A stretch of DNA of 50,649 nt from Nephromyces sp. MM_2019 (taxonomy: Eukaryota > Apicomplexa > Aconoidasida > Nephromycida): the NCBI GenBank assembly GCA_015657535.1, contig JADHZB010001704.1, positions 25,287 to 75,935 of the forward strand. The letters run 5' to 3'. This document shows, one piece after another, positions 35,855 to 48,724 of the stretch. The position numbers were made by a program, and so were the translations under genes. Numbering within the stretch: the first letter of the stretch is position 1; each line of letters opens with the position of its first letter. Under the pieces are notes generated by a model. That model was not told where the DNA came from, did not search any database, and saw nothing but the letters and a program-made list of their open reading frames with translations.

Positions 35855-37738
35855 GAGCTCCTGATGCATGAACTTATTCATACGTGGCGTTCATGTAAAG
35901 ATACTTGTGCATCTCAACTTAAAATTGATAGCATTATGAATACAAGACCAAAATTCTACGATATCAAGGCCATTCATGAATCAAGAGCATTGGTACTGAA
36001 CAATTATGCTGCGTCTTCCGAAAAAGTCTTATCCTGCTACGTGAATACCTTTATCCATTTTCGTGACATCCGTGATATCCTAGTACTCTATGCTTTGAAG
36101 TAGTACGTAGAATGCATTAAGTCTTCGCGTGTACAAGCTTAGGTGATATGTCTTTTCCTTTCGTGTATCAATGTGGAGAGAAGGCCAAGACCCATGTAAG
36201 GGTTTCTGCCTCTTCAACTTAAACACTAAGACATCCTGCATTTTCTAGTAGAATACGGAATTCCTCGGGCACTTGCTGAAATGATTTTGGGGATAAGCCT
36301 GAAGTTTCACTAGAAAGTTTGTATCACTTATATGAAGAATTGAACCTCACGCCTATCACACGGCCAAAAAATGGTCTGAAATGCAACAAAACGTATTTCG
36401 GGGATTGTTATATTAACCCGCCTTTCCTCTCGCTTTTGTATTTATACATGGATCTGGATGCAGGTTGAGTCCCTGGATGAAAAGGCTTATTCAGGGAAAG
36501 AAAATATTCCCGAGAAAAGACAGAGTCAAGCAAGAATTCTACTCCACCGCTAGGTGGCTGTTTATTTCTTACGTTAAGCGGGCTTGTGGAGATCATTTTG
36601 TAGCTTGAGACAGCTAAGCGAAGTAAAACGAGAAATTATGCAAATGCAGGATTTAGCTCAGTTCTATAGGCTCATTTTGTTGCTATAATTGTTAAGGTAC
36701 CATGTCAAATAGTGCATTGATTTGATGATTTAGCTTATAGTAAAATATATGTGCCTCCTATAATTTTAAATTGGCAGCACCCTAGTTACCTTATAATGCA
36801 GCATCCTATTTCGCAAATGCATGCTCCATACAGGAGTACCACACCATTGAATAGCGAGATACCCCTTACCTACTGTAATGCTACGAAATATTTACGACCC
36901 ATGGCACCCTTGAATATTAAAATTTCGGAGTTCATGCACCATTGCTATGTGTGAGTGAACCCAGAGGGTAATAGTCAATTTGATGCTCTTGAATCAGAAT
37001 ATTCGTAGAAAAGCTACCAGAATTAAAAGAAATGAATAGCAGCTCGCATTGCAAAGTGCATTATTCGAGGAAGCACACCATAAAAATTTGCGCTGGGCAG
37101 GGAGCCGTAAAATAGGCATGCTTGCGCGAAATTTTGTTTATTTTTTATAAACATAAAGCTCTATATTTTCGTGCCCGAGGGTTTTTCCGGGTGATAATTA
37201 TTATAAAACAAAAATTGACTAAGTTTTTGCAAGAGAGGCCCGTTGAGAAGTCTCATGACAGTTCGAACGCAAACTGATGACAACACCCAATCATCTTCGC
37301 TATTCCGTTATGCGGATACGTTCCTTCCGAATATTCTTCCTCTTTGTAATGAGTCACTTTTACAACGATTATACATCAATAGTAGCGAAGTCGGCTTCTA
37401 TTATTTATACTTTTTAGGCATCATACCTAGGTTTTCTAGAGCAGGAGATTGAACGATAGTTATATGCCTAGGTTATCCCGCTTAGTTACGTATACTTTGC
37501 GCTGTGTATCCATGTATTAGTGTTAGAAAAAAATTGGGACGCGCACGTAGATAGCTTTCCTTTGACCTATTTTCTGAAATGAAGCTTTCCTATAATTATA
37601 TAGCGACACATCTTAATTATTTGTATTGCAGTAAGGGTAAGGCTTAACAAGAAGCCATTTACTTTGTGACTCGTCAATTAATGTCTGCATTTCACATCCT
37701 TTAGCATTCTTTAGGCGTATCCAAGCAAGTTACGCAAT
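35855..37738. other. Interval between two plus-strand genes
   Basis: It holds the 3' flank of the HAD-tail gene and the 5' flank of the membrane-protein gene. Open frames at 35864-36103, 36408-36596 (minus), 36751-36954 and 37243-37452 have no motifs or compatible splice partners. A CTTTAG acceptor-like site at 37708-37713, just before the next start codon, leaves room for a 5' non-coding exon. Confidence 0.45.
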
Positions 37739-39445
37739 ATGGCAGACCGGCGAAAACTGAAGTTGAAAAATTCTTACATACTTGAGATGCTTTGTACTCT
37801 ATGTGATATAAACCAAAGGCGAGTAGGCTTTTAGTACGTTTTTACAAGATTTAACGCATGCATAGCAAGCTGAAAGAAATGGGAATCACTCTGGTGATGA
37901 AATTATTGTACGGTCACAGTTAATTTAGAAAAAATAATAAAACAGTGTACCTTTGCTGATACTCCAAAATTATGTCGCAAGAGATAGCCCAAATTGGCGT
38001 AGAAGTTGTATTCTTTCTATGCTGATTGATTAAAACAAGAAGAAATTCTACTTAAATTGTTGTTTTACTGAAAGCAGCTTCACACGTCAGACATTCCGCT
38101 AGGTGGCGTACATCTTGGAAAATTCTGCCAGTGTAATTACACTGTCAAAGAAAGTGTGTTTGTTCTAATCGCCTTAGTAGAATTTTTTTCTTTCCGGATT
38201 ACTTTCATAACCAAGAAATTGCTAATAATTGAAAAGTTCAGGTGCATTATCTATATGAGATCTCAAAAAAAGTATTGAATAATCATGCAACAATGTTATT
38301 TTCGTGGGTAGCTACAGTTTTGTACGCAGCACATTTCCTCTGCTATGCGATGGGAATAGCATTCTACCCGGAGACTGAAACTTACATAAATTCAAAAATT
38401 ATGTCAATGGTGACCGGCATTCCTCACTATCATACTTTATTGGACACCTTGGATCGGATGCATTCTAGTGATAGTCAAGTGGCATCTAGCACTGAGCTGA
38501 ACAGAGCAATAAACGCATCGCAGTTAGAGGATAACGCGCATTGGCCTGCTGTCGTAAAAGCCGAACTGGGACGTATTTGTAAAAAATATAATATCAAGCT
38601 GGAGGGTATAGATATTACAATAGCTGACACCAATTACGGGTTTACATCCATTCCACCCAGCGAAAACAAGTTGGGACATTTGATTATTATACTTAAAGCT
38701 GGAAGCGCTGTAAGTTATATATAAGGCTTTGGGAGTATTGCATTTGCGATATTTTGGGCTGATTATCTTTAACTAGGTGGGAAACATAGGGTACAATCCG
38801 AACACGTAAGTTAACTCGGTATAACTAAGAGTAACTGAGCTTCGCAATAATATTATGCAGGTTTTTATTTAATTTTGCGCCTAATGGAACTGTTCCAGTT
38901 TCTTTGAGTGCCAACAGGGGAGAGAAGCATCAGCTTGTGGTTCGTACACATGAATAGAAAAGAACAAAAGGGTTTTTTAGAGCTATCTAAATACAGGTGC
39001 ATGATTTTACCGGAACACTTTCTGTATGCAATTATTTTCTATGAATAAAAGTCAGAACTATCGTCTAATTAGCATATTGCATGCGTACTTAAATTCAACC
39101 AGTGGAAGAGGTCGGGAATAGATCAATCAACAAATATTTCAAATACTGAGGGAATTGGGCATCATATTGATTCCGGACTTTCTACTCAAGGGGACTACGA
39201 GACTATGAAACAAAAGTAAGATGGTTAACTTCAGTAACTTATTATGTGAACATCATACACTGGTTTAACTGAAGTTCTTCAGGGCATTAGAACTAGCACA
39301 TATGCTACGATTTAATCATGACGAGTCAGGTGTAGTCTTTGCTTTCGACAAGCAAGATGAATCTCGAAGGCATAAGCTACTATATATTTTTAGATCAATT
39401 TTACCTGGCATCTCCTACTTCAGCTCAGAGTTTTCTTCCAAATAG
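37739..39445 (+). CDS. Unidentified single-pass membrane protein, about 311 residues, six exons
   Basis: Exons 37739-37822, 38242-38709, 38777-38805, 38861-38939, 39103-39215 and 39283-39445 are phase-compatible and end in TAG. Exons 2, 3, 5 and 6 have good signals (GCT|GTAAGT, AC|GTAAGT, AA|GTAAGA, TTCTTCAG). The donor of exon 4 (GTG|GTTCGT) is weak; without it the protein would stop at 38957. The N-terminus is short and basic (MADRRKLKLK). A hydrophobic stretch (MLFSWVATVLYAAHFLCYAMG) is a likely membrane anchor or signal-anchor, followed by a soluble region of about 240 residues. No Cys pattern or catalytic motif is recognised. Topology (C-terminal domain in the lumen or outside) is inferred from the charge before the membrane segment. 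I do not know the family. Confidence 0.65.
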
Positions 39446-41036
39446 CATAAATACACAAGGGCTGTACGTAGAGGTTCGCTGATAAAAATAAAGCAAACTA
39501 CGGTTTATTCCATAATGCAACTCATGCACAAACGTATCAGATTCTTCGAGGAGATGCACCACTTTGCAATTTGGGTAGCGCTAAACGCACATTCCTTGTC
39601 AACTTTTCAGCTACCGATAAGCCTCTAGTTATAAACAATCACTGTATGTGCTTAGCCACAGGCCAGGTAGTGCTGTACAATTTTGGCAGTGTGTTAGTTG
39701 ACTGAATCAGGTGATGAAGGCCTATTTTTCGTAACGTCACGCAGCGCCATATATACTAATTCTTGCACCGCAGTGAAAAAAATTCATGCCCATTTTTCGT
39801 AGAAAGCTACCGCTTTTAAAATCCTATGAATCCCTTTAGACGCCACTGCTTTTTGTGAACCGCACGCTCTTTGTGTGGTGAAAAGGCACCAGAATGTGAC
39901 GTGCCCTGAAACCCCAGTATAGATGCTAGATATTGGTTTCACTAACTTTTAAGCAACACATTGGGACAAGAGGCTCCTACTAAATGAGCCTTTCCGTGTT
40001 TTATCGATAAGGGTGTTCATTGAGCAGTCGAATTTTTTAATCTCATCAAGGTGTGTAAGCCGGATTCCATGTTTTCAGCGAAAATTAGAAGGAAATAAGG
40101 CAGGTTGCACGTCTAAAGTATTCCTAACTTTTTTGAAGGGTGCAAAACACGTGTTTTATTTAATCTATCATGCATTTAAAGCCTGGCTTAATTGCACCAC
40201 CAGTTCTTAATTGCTGAATTGCTGACATGTTGAAAAATAAAAGCATGGGATGGCAGTATGCATTGACGAACATGGATGTTAATAATTTCATGGCTAATAG
40301 TGTAGACTGCAATGATATAGATACACATTATTCAAGGCAAGCGTGCTGAAAATTTATACCACCTACTCACGCAGTTGAAAAATTTCGTAAATGTGCCTCA
40401 AAAAGTCTTTTGGAAAGTTGACCTTGAAAGTTTTTATGCCTTTGCTAAACTTGTGAAAGGCTCACCCCATCTCCTGGGTAGATTTTGGCATTGCCTATGA
40501 GGAATAACGACGCATCTTAGCCTGTAAGTATTATTGTGTGCAGTACTAAACTTTTAGCCACGAGGTGCAAGTTTTCTCCGTGAACTCGTATAAGTTTCGT
40601 CCATTTTATTGCAAGTGTTATTTCTCATGAACTGCTTCTTGGAAGGTAAGAATTACGGCGTAAATAATAGACACTTCTCAAGGTCTACTATGCAGCAAGA
40701 AGAACATTTCTATTGAAGGATCCGAATATTTGAAATCACCAAAAAAGCGTTTTCGATGATCTATCACTTCAAATCGTTGGGTACGCCGAAGGAGGTGCTT
40801 ACGTTTAATCTCATGATATATCTATAGAATCTGCAGTATGCCGCAAATCCATCGCCAGTCGCAGTATAAGCTATTGACCTTGCCCCTGAACTCGCTATCG
40901 CGTTAATCTTGTCTAGGTAATTCAAATGCTTTACCAGAGTTTTTCTTCTGAATTTGCTCTCGCGTTAATCTTGTCGAGGTAACTGAAATGCTTTACCAGA
41001 ATTTTTCTTGCTTTAAATATCGTAGCATTTGAAAGT
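39446..41036. other. Interval upstream of the RPS9 locus
   Basis: No convincing exon. An open stretch around 40554-40613 begins after TTTTAG but reaches a stop before a good donor. The right end carries the 62-bp tandem duplication listed separately. Confidence 0.4.
40886..41009. repeat. 62-bp tandem duplication
   Basis: Two adjacent 62-bp copies, 40886-40947 and 40948-41009, sharing CGCGTTAATCTTGTC and AAATGCTTTACCAGA blocks and differing at about seven positions. They lie about 30 bases upstream of the small ORF at 41037 and about 560 bases upstream of the RPS9 start. Confidence 0.88.
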
Positions 41037-41408
41037 TTGGCTTTTTCAGGTATGGCTTCCTCAAAACCCCAGACTGAGCAGGTGATTGGCCTCACAGCCG
41101 ACAACCTACCATCATGCGGGACTACCTGTTATAAGAAAAAGGAGTTATCGCGCAGCCATATGGAGACTACTCGCACAGATGCAGGGTCTTCCACTCATGG
41201 TGTAATCACGGGCGCGCAAACAGTGGCAGCACACCACCCCCACGTGACGTACTTGTTATTCGTAGGTGTGCTGGCTGCCCCCTTTTCGCCCCCCAATGAC
41301 CTAACGCGCCCCCCTGTTATGATGCAGAAGTTAGGCGCGTCGTACAAAATGTTGGGTACCCGCTCGAAGCCTCGTTGGTTTCATACGGCCCCCTTCTTCC
41401 ATGCATGA
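41037..41408 (+). CDS. Small GC-rich ORF of uncertain reality
   Basis: 123 residues if read from 41037. The first ATG is at 41052, preceded by an acceptor-like TTTTTCAG ending at 41049, so it could be a last exon. Its GC content and codon complexity are clearly above the surrounding non-coding DNA. The product would be rich in Thr, Ser and Pro, with a weakly hydrophobic stretch (VTYLLFVGVLAAPF) and a basic end (KMLGTRSKPRWFHTAPFFHA). No family is recognised. It ends only 158 bases before the RPS9 start codon, so it could also be RPS9 promoter or 5' leader DNA that happens to be open. Confidence 0.35.
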   Translation: MAFSGMASSKPQTEQVIGLTADNLPSCGTTCYKKKELSRSHMETTRTDAGSSTHGVITGAQTVAAHHPHVTYLLFVGVLAAPFSPPNDLTRPPVMMQKLGASYKMLGTRSKPRWFHTAPFFHA

Positions 41409-41566
41409 CACGCAAGCCGAGCCTTACTACGGAGCCGTATAATGTAAAAAGTTGATTTGTAACTCGTGGAGGCATTTCATGTTCTACAAGTTCTTACTTT
41501 CGCAGTATTTACGGCACTTGTACGGAGTGCTTTTGCCTATTTGATAAGAAAGCACATTTCATCGCA

Positions 41567-44004
41567 ATGGTAAAAGCGTACCGTACCTACAGCAAAACCG
41601 CAAGGAATCCAAAGCGGCCCTTTGAGAAGGTACCACTTGTTCAGAAAATGATTGTCTTAAATGGATATATATTTGCGCTTCAGCAACATTTTATATGGAT
41701 TAGCCTTCCTCTGATAAGTGGATATGTATTGCAGTTTGGCTACGCTTTAAGTTTTTTGGGCATAGATACTGCCATGAGCCATTTCGTCTATACTTTCTTA
41801 GAACAATATGTCGTTTTAGCCGGTAATGATGTGTTATTTATTCACCGTGGCTCGTATTGTGTTTAGAATGATTTCATGTGATGTTTTTATGTCAGGCTAC
41901 TTTCAAAGTAATCAGAATGGCCGCATAATTCTTCTGCTTGATCAATTTTTCCCTTTTTTTGTAGCAGAAATTGTTGGAGTAGCTCGTTAAGGAGCATTCT
42001 TTCGCGCTGTCGGCGAGAAGCCGACCCGTATTTTTGTATGTCAATGAGGCTTTAATCTCTTTGTTATCTGGATTTTTTGCTTAGTTTGCTTTACTTTAAG
42101 ATGCGACGATTGCTTTATGCTTTGAATATGTCATGTAGGAGCGCTTGGATCAGGAATTGAGGACTATAGGTGAATATGGCTTGAAGAACAAGAGAGAAGT
42201 ATGGAGGTAAGATATCTGCGGAGAATTTTTTTTTTAGAGGATTAAATGCTGTCATAGAATATTTGTAATGATCTTTTTCTTATGTAGTGATGGGGGGTTC
42301 TGATTAATCGTTGGAGAGTGATGCGCTATTATTTCAAGCCACATAATTTGTTGATGTGTGGTGATAATAGCAATTCAGTGGTTGGAATACGTTGAGTAAT
42401 GAATTTTCTGTAGCTCATCCTGTTGTAGTGTTCTTATGTGCTACAGCATTACTGACATAGCATTATTCTGCGACGAATTCGTATTCTGGCATTTATCTTT
42501 ACCTGCGTATAACGTTTCCTTGGGTATAAGTGAAAATTTAGTACTTTTTTTTGTCTTTCAAGATTTATGCTTAGAATACTTATGGTGTCCATCACCACGT
42601 GGAGATTGATATCTGCTAGATTCTGTGCTTATTGATTGTTTTTTTGCAGGGTACAACATGCACTGGCCAAAATTCGTTCCGCAGCGCGTTTTCTTCTTAC
42701 ATTGGACGAGAAGGACCCAAGGCGTTTCTGCCAAGGCAAGTGTCTTGAGTTTTCTTGAAGCGCTCTAGCTGTTTATTATGAGAGGCTTCATTAACAGTTA
42801 TTTCCACTTTCCTTACTTCTATACCAAATTGATATTTTGTACCTGTGTGTTATGGGGAGATGTTATGTACGCCCATTGTGTGTGGAATTTATCGGTGGAT
42901 ATATGTTTTTTGATTATTTTACTGTTTCACTGGCGTCTACATTAAAATTTGCCTCATTTGTCACATAAGGTGTTTTTTGTGCTCGTTAACATGGTGTGAT
43001 TTTCAGTATTTGTGATATATACTGGTTAGCTGCTGGAAACGGTAATATATATTTTGAATTATGAAGTGAAAGTACATGCATGATTAGTTTATTAGATGGG
43101 ATGGTGTGATTTTCAAGTATGGGTGTGTAATTAAAATGTTTCAAGAAATTGGTAATACGATTTTGTGCCTTATTTCAAGGTATGACTTGGTTAGCGAAGA
43201 CTGTAAAGAGTTTATAAAATGCTAGGGATGTTCTCTAGCATACCCTCTTCAACATAAGCTTGTGCTGCTTTTGTTACCACCGTCTATTATTGCTGCATTC
43301 CTTATGTGAACTAGTTCTCTTGATTTGATGTACATAGTTCCTGCTCATCACCCAAGATTGAGAAAAATGGATTTTTGTTTGGAAATAGCTTTTTCTAGTG
43401 TCTTTCATATGTTGTACGCTGCTGCGAGTCTCCAGTTGTGCGCCGGAGTCTTCGTGTGATTAGTGAGAATTGGCTAAATTTATTAGAATTTGCTTTAAAG
43501 CTTTTTGCGGCTTGTCTGATGGTGTTTTGTGTGTCAGAGTCATAAGGGTATATACCTATGCGTTTGTATGAGGTGTTTTCTCATTGTTTTATATATTTTT
43601 TCGGTGATCACTTATAAACATGGTGTGCTGTGTTTACCTTGTTACTAACAGGAGCTGCGCTGTTAAGACGTATGTCTCGCCTGGGTCTGCTGTCTGATAA
43701 AGAGCAGAAGCTCGATTATGTTTTGGGTCTGACTGTGGCGAAGTTTATGGAGAGGCGTCTTCAGACAAAGGTTTTCAGACTTGGTTTGGCTAAGAGTATT
43801 CACCATGCTAGGGTTTTGATAAAACAGAGGCATATCAGAGTAGCTTCTCAGATTGTGGACATTCCCTCGTTCATGGTTCGTTTGGACAGTGAGAAGCATA
43901 TTGAATTTGCTGTTTCATCCGCATTCGGTGGTGGTAGACCCGGCCGATGCAAGAGAAAGAATGAGAGAAGGGCGGCTAGCAAGAAAAATGAGGATGATGA
44001 ATGA
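41567..44004 (+). CDS. RPS9: 40S ribosomal protein S9 (uS4 family), four exons
   Basis: Exons 41567-41629, 42139-42206, 42650-42735 and 43652-44004 give 189 residues, against 194 in human RPS9. The protein belongs to the small ribosomal subunit head/body junction and helps decoding accuracy. It reads through recognisable blocks: YRTYSKT and RPFEKERLDQEL at the N-terminus, [34 protein letters not shown], then [40 protein letters not shown] (the S4 RNA-binding domain) and [13 protein letters not shown] near the C-terminus, ending in a short acidic tail. Introns 1 and 2 are GT-AG; intron 3 is GC-AG. Introns are long (443-916 nt) and T/G-rich on the sense strand. No canonical residue block is missing. 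Confidence 0.98.
42736..43651 (+). other. GC-AG intron in RPS9
   Basis: The exon ends TGCCAAG and the intron starts GCAAGT, which is the usual form of a GC donor. The acceptor is TTACTAACAG. Only this cut keeps the RPS9 frame ([11 protein letters not shown]); a GT two to five bases further on would shift it. Confidence 0.92.
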
Positions 44005-46181
44005 GGTGATTATATGTTTTACTTGGCTACTTCTCACAGCTGATGGCTTCCTGATTGGATTACTCCAAATAGAATATGCACGGAACCAGGGAAACTGAGC
44101 GTGGTGGCTTCCACACTATTTGAGAGCAATGTGTGTACACTTTTCCCCAATCATTTACAATACGGTGTATTCAGAGATGACGAGAGCATTTTATTCCCTA
44201 TTCCTATCATCCCATGGAAAGAAATCAAAGGAATACGCACTCAGGGGTGCTGCCTGTGTGGATGCTTGATTTATAGTTGCGTAATTTTGTTTTTCTATGA
44301 TATGGTATGATGTTCTTGTACTTGGCTTCGCAACCAAAGGAGTGAAAGTTGGATTTTTTGTGAACTAAGGAGATATAACAATAGCTATTCTTTTGAGATC
44401 GTGTGTTGTCGGCAAAAGTTTTCTTGTACTCGCTATTTTGCTTTTTAATGGAGTAATTTTTGCAATACCTGCAGCTCTTGGCCAGTTTAGGTGCTGTGAT
44501 TACGTACCAAGTCTGATGTAGACGGTTGACCTTAAACAATAAAGCGATATATCAAACTGCACAGTAGTAGTGTGTATTGGTTCAAGCATTCGTATGGCAC
44601 AACGATTTTCTTTTCCTAGACCCCCATGTGTGTATCTTGCTATATGGGTGTATAGTGCTTTGCTTGCCTGCTGGAAGGTGCATGCGCATCCTCAACGCTC
44701 GTTGATGAACTCGAACAGTTAACTATATCGCAAGTAATTTGGTTACAGTATCGATTCCAAAGAATTCTTTGAAACCGTAGGGCTCTGCAGATGGACAGGT
44801 GCTATGTATAGGTAATTTCGCTTAGTTTTTATACCGTAAGTTCGTGTACTATTATGGACGGGGGATATTTAGGATAGCTCTGCAGGCTCGTTGGCGCACA
44901 TGCCAAACTGCTTCAGCTAGTTACCTACCCAGGTTTTGAGATGTGGTACTCGACGTTACGCCAAGATCCAGTCATGCACCTATAAAAAGTGCATTTTCAA
45001 GCGCTAAGAACCAACGATGCTAGTCTGAGCTTCACATCGCTCCAAGCTAAATCGAGAGGGTGCGGCTTAGTGTATTCTTTAAGTATTTTGGCATTTTGGA
45101 AACCATTTAATCTTCATATTTGTAAGATTGCCAGCGATGGCAGGGGGGCAGCCCAATCAGCCATCTCCTTAGTGGGTAGCCGCCTTTTGCTGGCAGAGCG
45201 AGGGTGCTGAAAGTTACTGGTGTAACAGCAACTCCAGTCAGTCTGGCTGTTCGATGTATCTCGCAGGCGCTTGGCAGCCGTTAAGGGCTGCTCTCTGTTT
45301 GAATTTTTCCTCTGCACTGCTCACACTTAGATTTGGCTTAGGTTGCAGCATTAGGTAACTGTCTGATTTGAACCTTCGTTAGGCTTTGTGCATGACAAGC
45401 TCTCACACCCGGTACAGCAAGTGAAGGAGACGTTAATATGCACACACATGCTATTACCCGGCCTCACATTGCACATGCCGTACGTGTAGCTTATAATAGA
45501 ACCCCCCCCAGCGACTAAAGTGATAATTGCGTATCGCTGCCAGTGCGGGCTGCAAACAGGCTAAAAATGATCGAAGCGTTAACATTTAAAAGTCAGTAGT
45601 GCCACGTAGCCATCACTGCTTCTCTTGAAGGACACGAGAAGTTCAGTCTCTCCTACATCGACAGCGCGACTCCCTGAGAATTGCTTTAATCCCCTGCACT
45701 CGGGGAATATCCTATACCAATCCTCCATTGGTAGCAGGTGGGCACATAACATTGCCCCTCCTCACATGTAGGTCTAGTTTGTATCAGAGTTACTTTAGGA
45801 GTTATTGCGATATAAACAGGTAAGGGTACAGTACAAGTGCTTCCGTTACACACGTGGTGGCATATTAAGATGTTTTCACAGGTAAGCTTCTCATAGACGG
45901 CAAATGATATGCACACGCATTACGATAGCATTCAAGCCATAATTGAAGCCACGTGTCAGCAGGTAACGTGATTCTAATAGGGGAGTTAGCTGAGATTTGG
46001 GGAAAAAACGGGAATTTGGGAGGGCAAGCACCTCTTTACTGTGGCAGGATCCTGTTGGGATGGTGTGCGAAAATATTAAAAGCGCTCCTCTACGGCTGGC
46101 ATCGCTCCATTTTTTTAGGTTTGGTGTGCGGAGCGACCGAGCCGTGCTGCAGCCGGTTTATTACCTGCTGTATGTGGCCAA
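44005..46181. other. Interval between convergent RPS9 and V-ATPase F genes
   Basis: It should contain both 3' untranslated regions. An AATAAA occurs at 44538-44543. Open frames near 44101-44310, 44989-45210 and 45953-46294 show no motifs; the last overlaps the V-ATPase F terminal exon in another frame. No RNA gene seen. Confidence 0.45.
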
Positions 46182-48724
46182 TCATTCTTCCGGTAATTTG
46201 CCTCCAAAAAATAGCCTTACTCGGCGCATTATCGAATCCTAGAATGTTTAAACAGGGAAAAATACGTAGAAACGCACAAGTAACGCACACGTGAGCAGCG
46301 GCGGCTCAAACAGAGACGCTTCAATTAGTGGGTAGGAGTGACGGGGAGCAGTAGTTCAAAGTGATCAACCCAAAAGTGGAGGGTCAAAGAGAGCAAGACA
46401 CCCAAAGTAACGGCAACTAGAAGAGCAGCAGCACCCACAAAAAATCAGTATATTTGCTACTCACCTTCTCCGGATCATATTCTGTATCCTTTGATGGTAT
46501 TTCCAGGATAGTCGGTAAGATTTTGTTATAGCTATCAACAGCGAATCTTATCTCATCAGCAATCTGGAATGATGAAATTTGATATCATCAGCATTCGCTT
46601 TAATGAGTATGGGTGGCGTTTATATCGTCAAAAACAGAGTCGGAAAGAAAACTCCCGAAGAAAAAGCCGTGAAAACACTAGTGGGTCAGTTGATTTATAA
46701 TAAGTACAATATCTGAAAAGTCCTTTTTTGAGTAAAGTGATAACAAATGAGTAGAACATTTACAGAACTGAAGCCAAGAATGCAAAGAAACTGCAATAAG
46801 AAATAACGAGGAAGTGAATATGATCAGAAGAAAGCAAAGTGAATGCAGAACCGAAAATAATTCTGTAAAATGCCACAAATTTGGCTGAATTTGACTATCT
46901 AGCAGCGAATATGTGGCGAGATGAGGATGGAAAAGCATTCTCAAATCCCTTCAAAAGAGATAATTTAGGCAAGCACGCACAAAGGCATACAAAACTGGTG
47001 CAGCAAAGGCGTATTAACCAAAAACCATTCCACAATAGAGCTTAACAACCTCATTAGTAGCTCTCTACTCACCTTTTGAGTAATAATAACAACACCACAA
47101 TCCCTACGCTCAACAAACTCCTTGAATTTATCTTCAATCTCGACTTTCGATGTTTCTGTGAATACACGCACCATCCATCGCTACTTGTATATATGTGTCT
47201 ATTTTCAATACATATACACTTATAAATCATCACTATATAGAAACACACACATACCATTACTACAGAGATACATACTCGCCACCATGGTATACATGTCAAC
47301 ACGCGCTATCATTTCCATATATATGCACACACATATTATCACCATAAATTTACAAACACAAACATATTATCACCGTGGATAGACATCCACATCACGATCC
47401 GCAAAAGCTCATTTGGATATCACCATCAAGTAAGGGGTATTCATAATAGATTGAGCTGACGAGAAATAGCGGACAGGTATCTACATAATCACAGGTATGG
47501 CGTATAAAGAGGAATCCCTAGCAAATCACCCTATAAGCACACTAATAACATCTTCACAGCTGCAAAACGATAAAAATGCCAAGTGAAGCTGCTTCAACCA
47601 AAGGATATGAGCAAGGTAAGAGCAGAATACGCACTAGTTTACTTACTCGACGTAACCATCAGAAAGTTAGTAGTCCCAAGACCATCCCTCGCCCCTATTC
47701 CTGCCATTAACATCCCAGTGACCGTATCCTAAACAAGCAGAGCAGACAGTTGCCAAAATTTCCACACACCCGTGTACATACACACATGCACACATACTAG
47801 ACCAAAACAGCAAGCAAATGAACAATATAAAAGCGTATATAAAAACACCCTCACATGCGTGCACGTACTAGATTGCACATATAAGCATCTATTCACCAGG
47901 AAAGTGTATATGCACACATGCATACAAGTTCAGATGAATAAATATAAGCATTTATGGAAGTGTACATACACACAAGAAACTAGTATACAAATATGCAGTA
48001 AAAACAATTGGAAAAAAAATTTCTGAGCTATCTCAGTAAATGCAGGGCGCCAAAAAATTCTCACATACTTTCATTGCAAGCAAGCTCTACCGTCAGTATC
48101 TCATTCCAACTGCATGCATACTGTAATAGAAAATTCTTTACAGTTATTCTAGTTTTCTACACTACTAAGCTGCCTTATAGTTCCCTTTGCAGCACTTCCC
48201 AAATAAAACATGACTTCTAACCACTAATAACTTTTTTTAAAGCTCCATCTTCATTGCTTCTTTCACTGTGTCCAGCTTCCTCATACTTACACTGTGATAA
48301 CAATGGCACCTCCGGAACTCTAAATGCATTTGCTTACCATCGCTGCATCTATTACTATCCCTTTGTACTCCTGTGCTTCTTCATCTCTGCCTTTCATCCG
48401 CTGACTTTCTTTTCCTTATGCTTCTTTCTCTCGATATATATTCCTCTTCCCACTCTCATCATACTTTTTTCTCTCTCACTATACATTCCTCTTCCCATTC
48501 TCATCGCACGCTTCCCCCTCCTCTCTTACTATATAATCTCAAATTCCTCTATCTCTACTTTACACCATATTTTACATAATAATCTCACTCTCGTCTTACT
48601 CTATATCGGTTTTCTTGCTGTAAAGAGTAGGAATACAATCCCATGTGGGGAAATCGTTTACCTCGTCACCTATTACGCATATTTTCAGGCTGCTTCCGCC
48701 CTGAATTTTCGATTTGCGCGTCAT
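46182..48724 (-). CDS. ATP6V1F: V-type proton ATPase subunit F (V1 sector), complete, five exons
   Basis: Exons on the minus strand: 48724-48662, 47728-47647, 47155-47073, 46563-46465 and 46238-46182, all GT..AG and phase-matched, giving 127 residues (family about 115-130). Subunit F sits with subunit D in the central rotor stalk of V1, coupling ATP hydrolysis to proton pumping into acidic compartments. Exon 1 gives LKICVIGDE; exon 2 [12 protein letters not shown]; exon 3 [20 protein letters not shown]; exon 4 IADEIR...[12 protein letters not shown]; exon 5 [11 protein letters not shown] and the stop. These are the family's Rossmann-like blocks, including the IGDEDTVTG and LEIPSK signatures. 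The start ATG at 48724 gives a short basic leader of 12 residues before the first strand. Introns read T/G-rich on the sense strand. I see nothing truncated. Confidence 0.96.

Noticed and set aside
38242..38244. GTG as a start codon for the membrane protein
   Set aside because: It directly follows TTCAG and is better read as an exon start after an acceptor, with the ATG at 37739 upstream.
45953..46294. 113-residue plus-strand ORF
   Set aside because: It overlaps the terminal V-ATPase F exon on the other strand and shows no family features.
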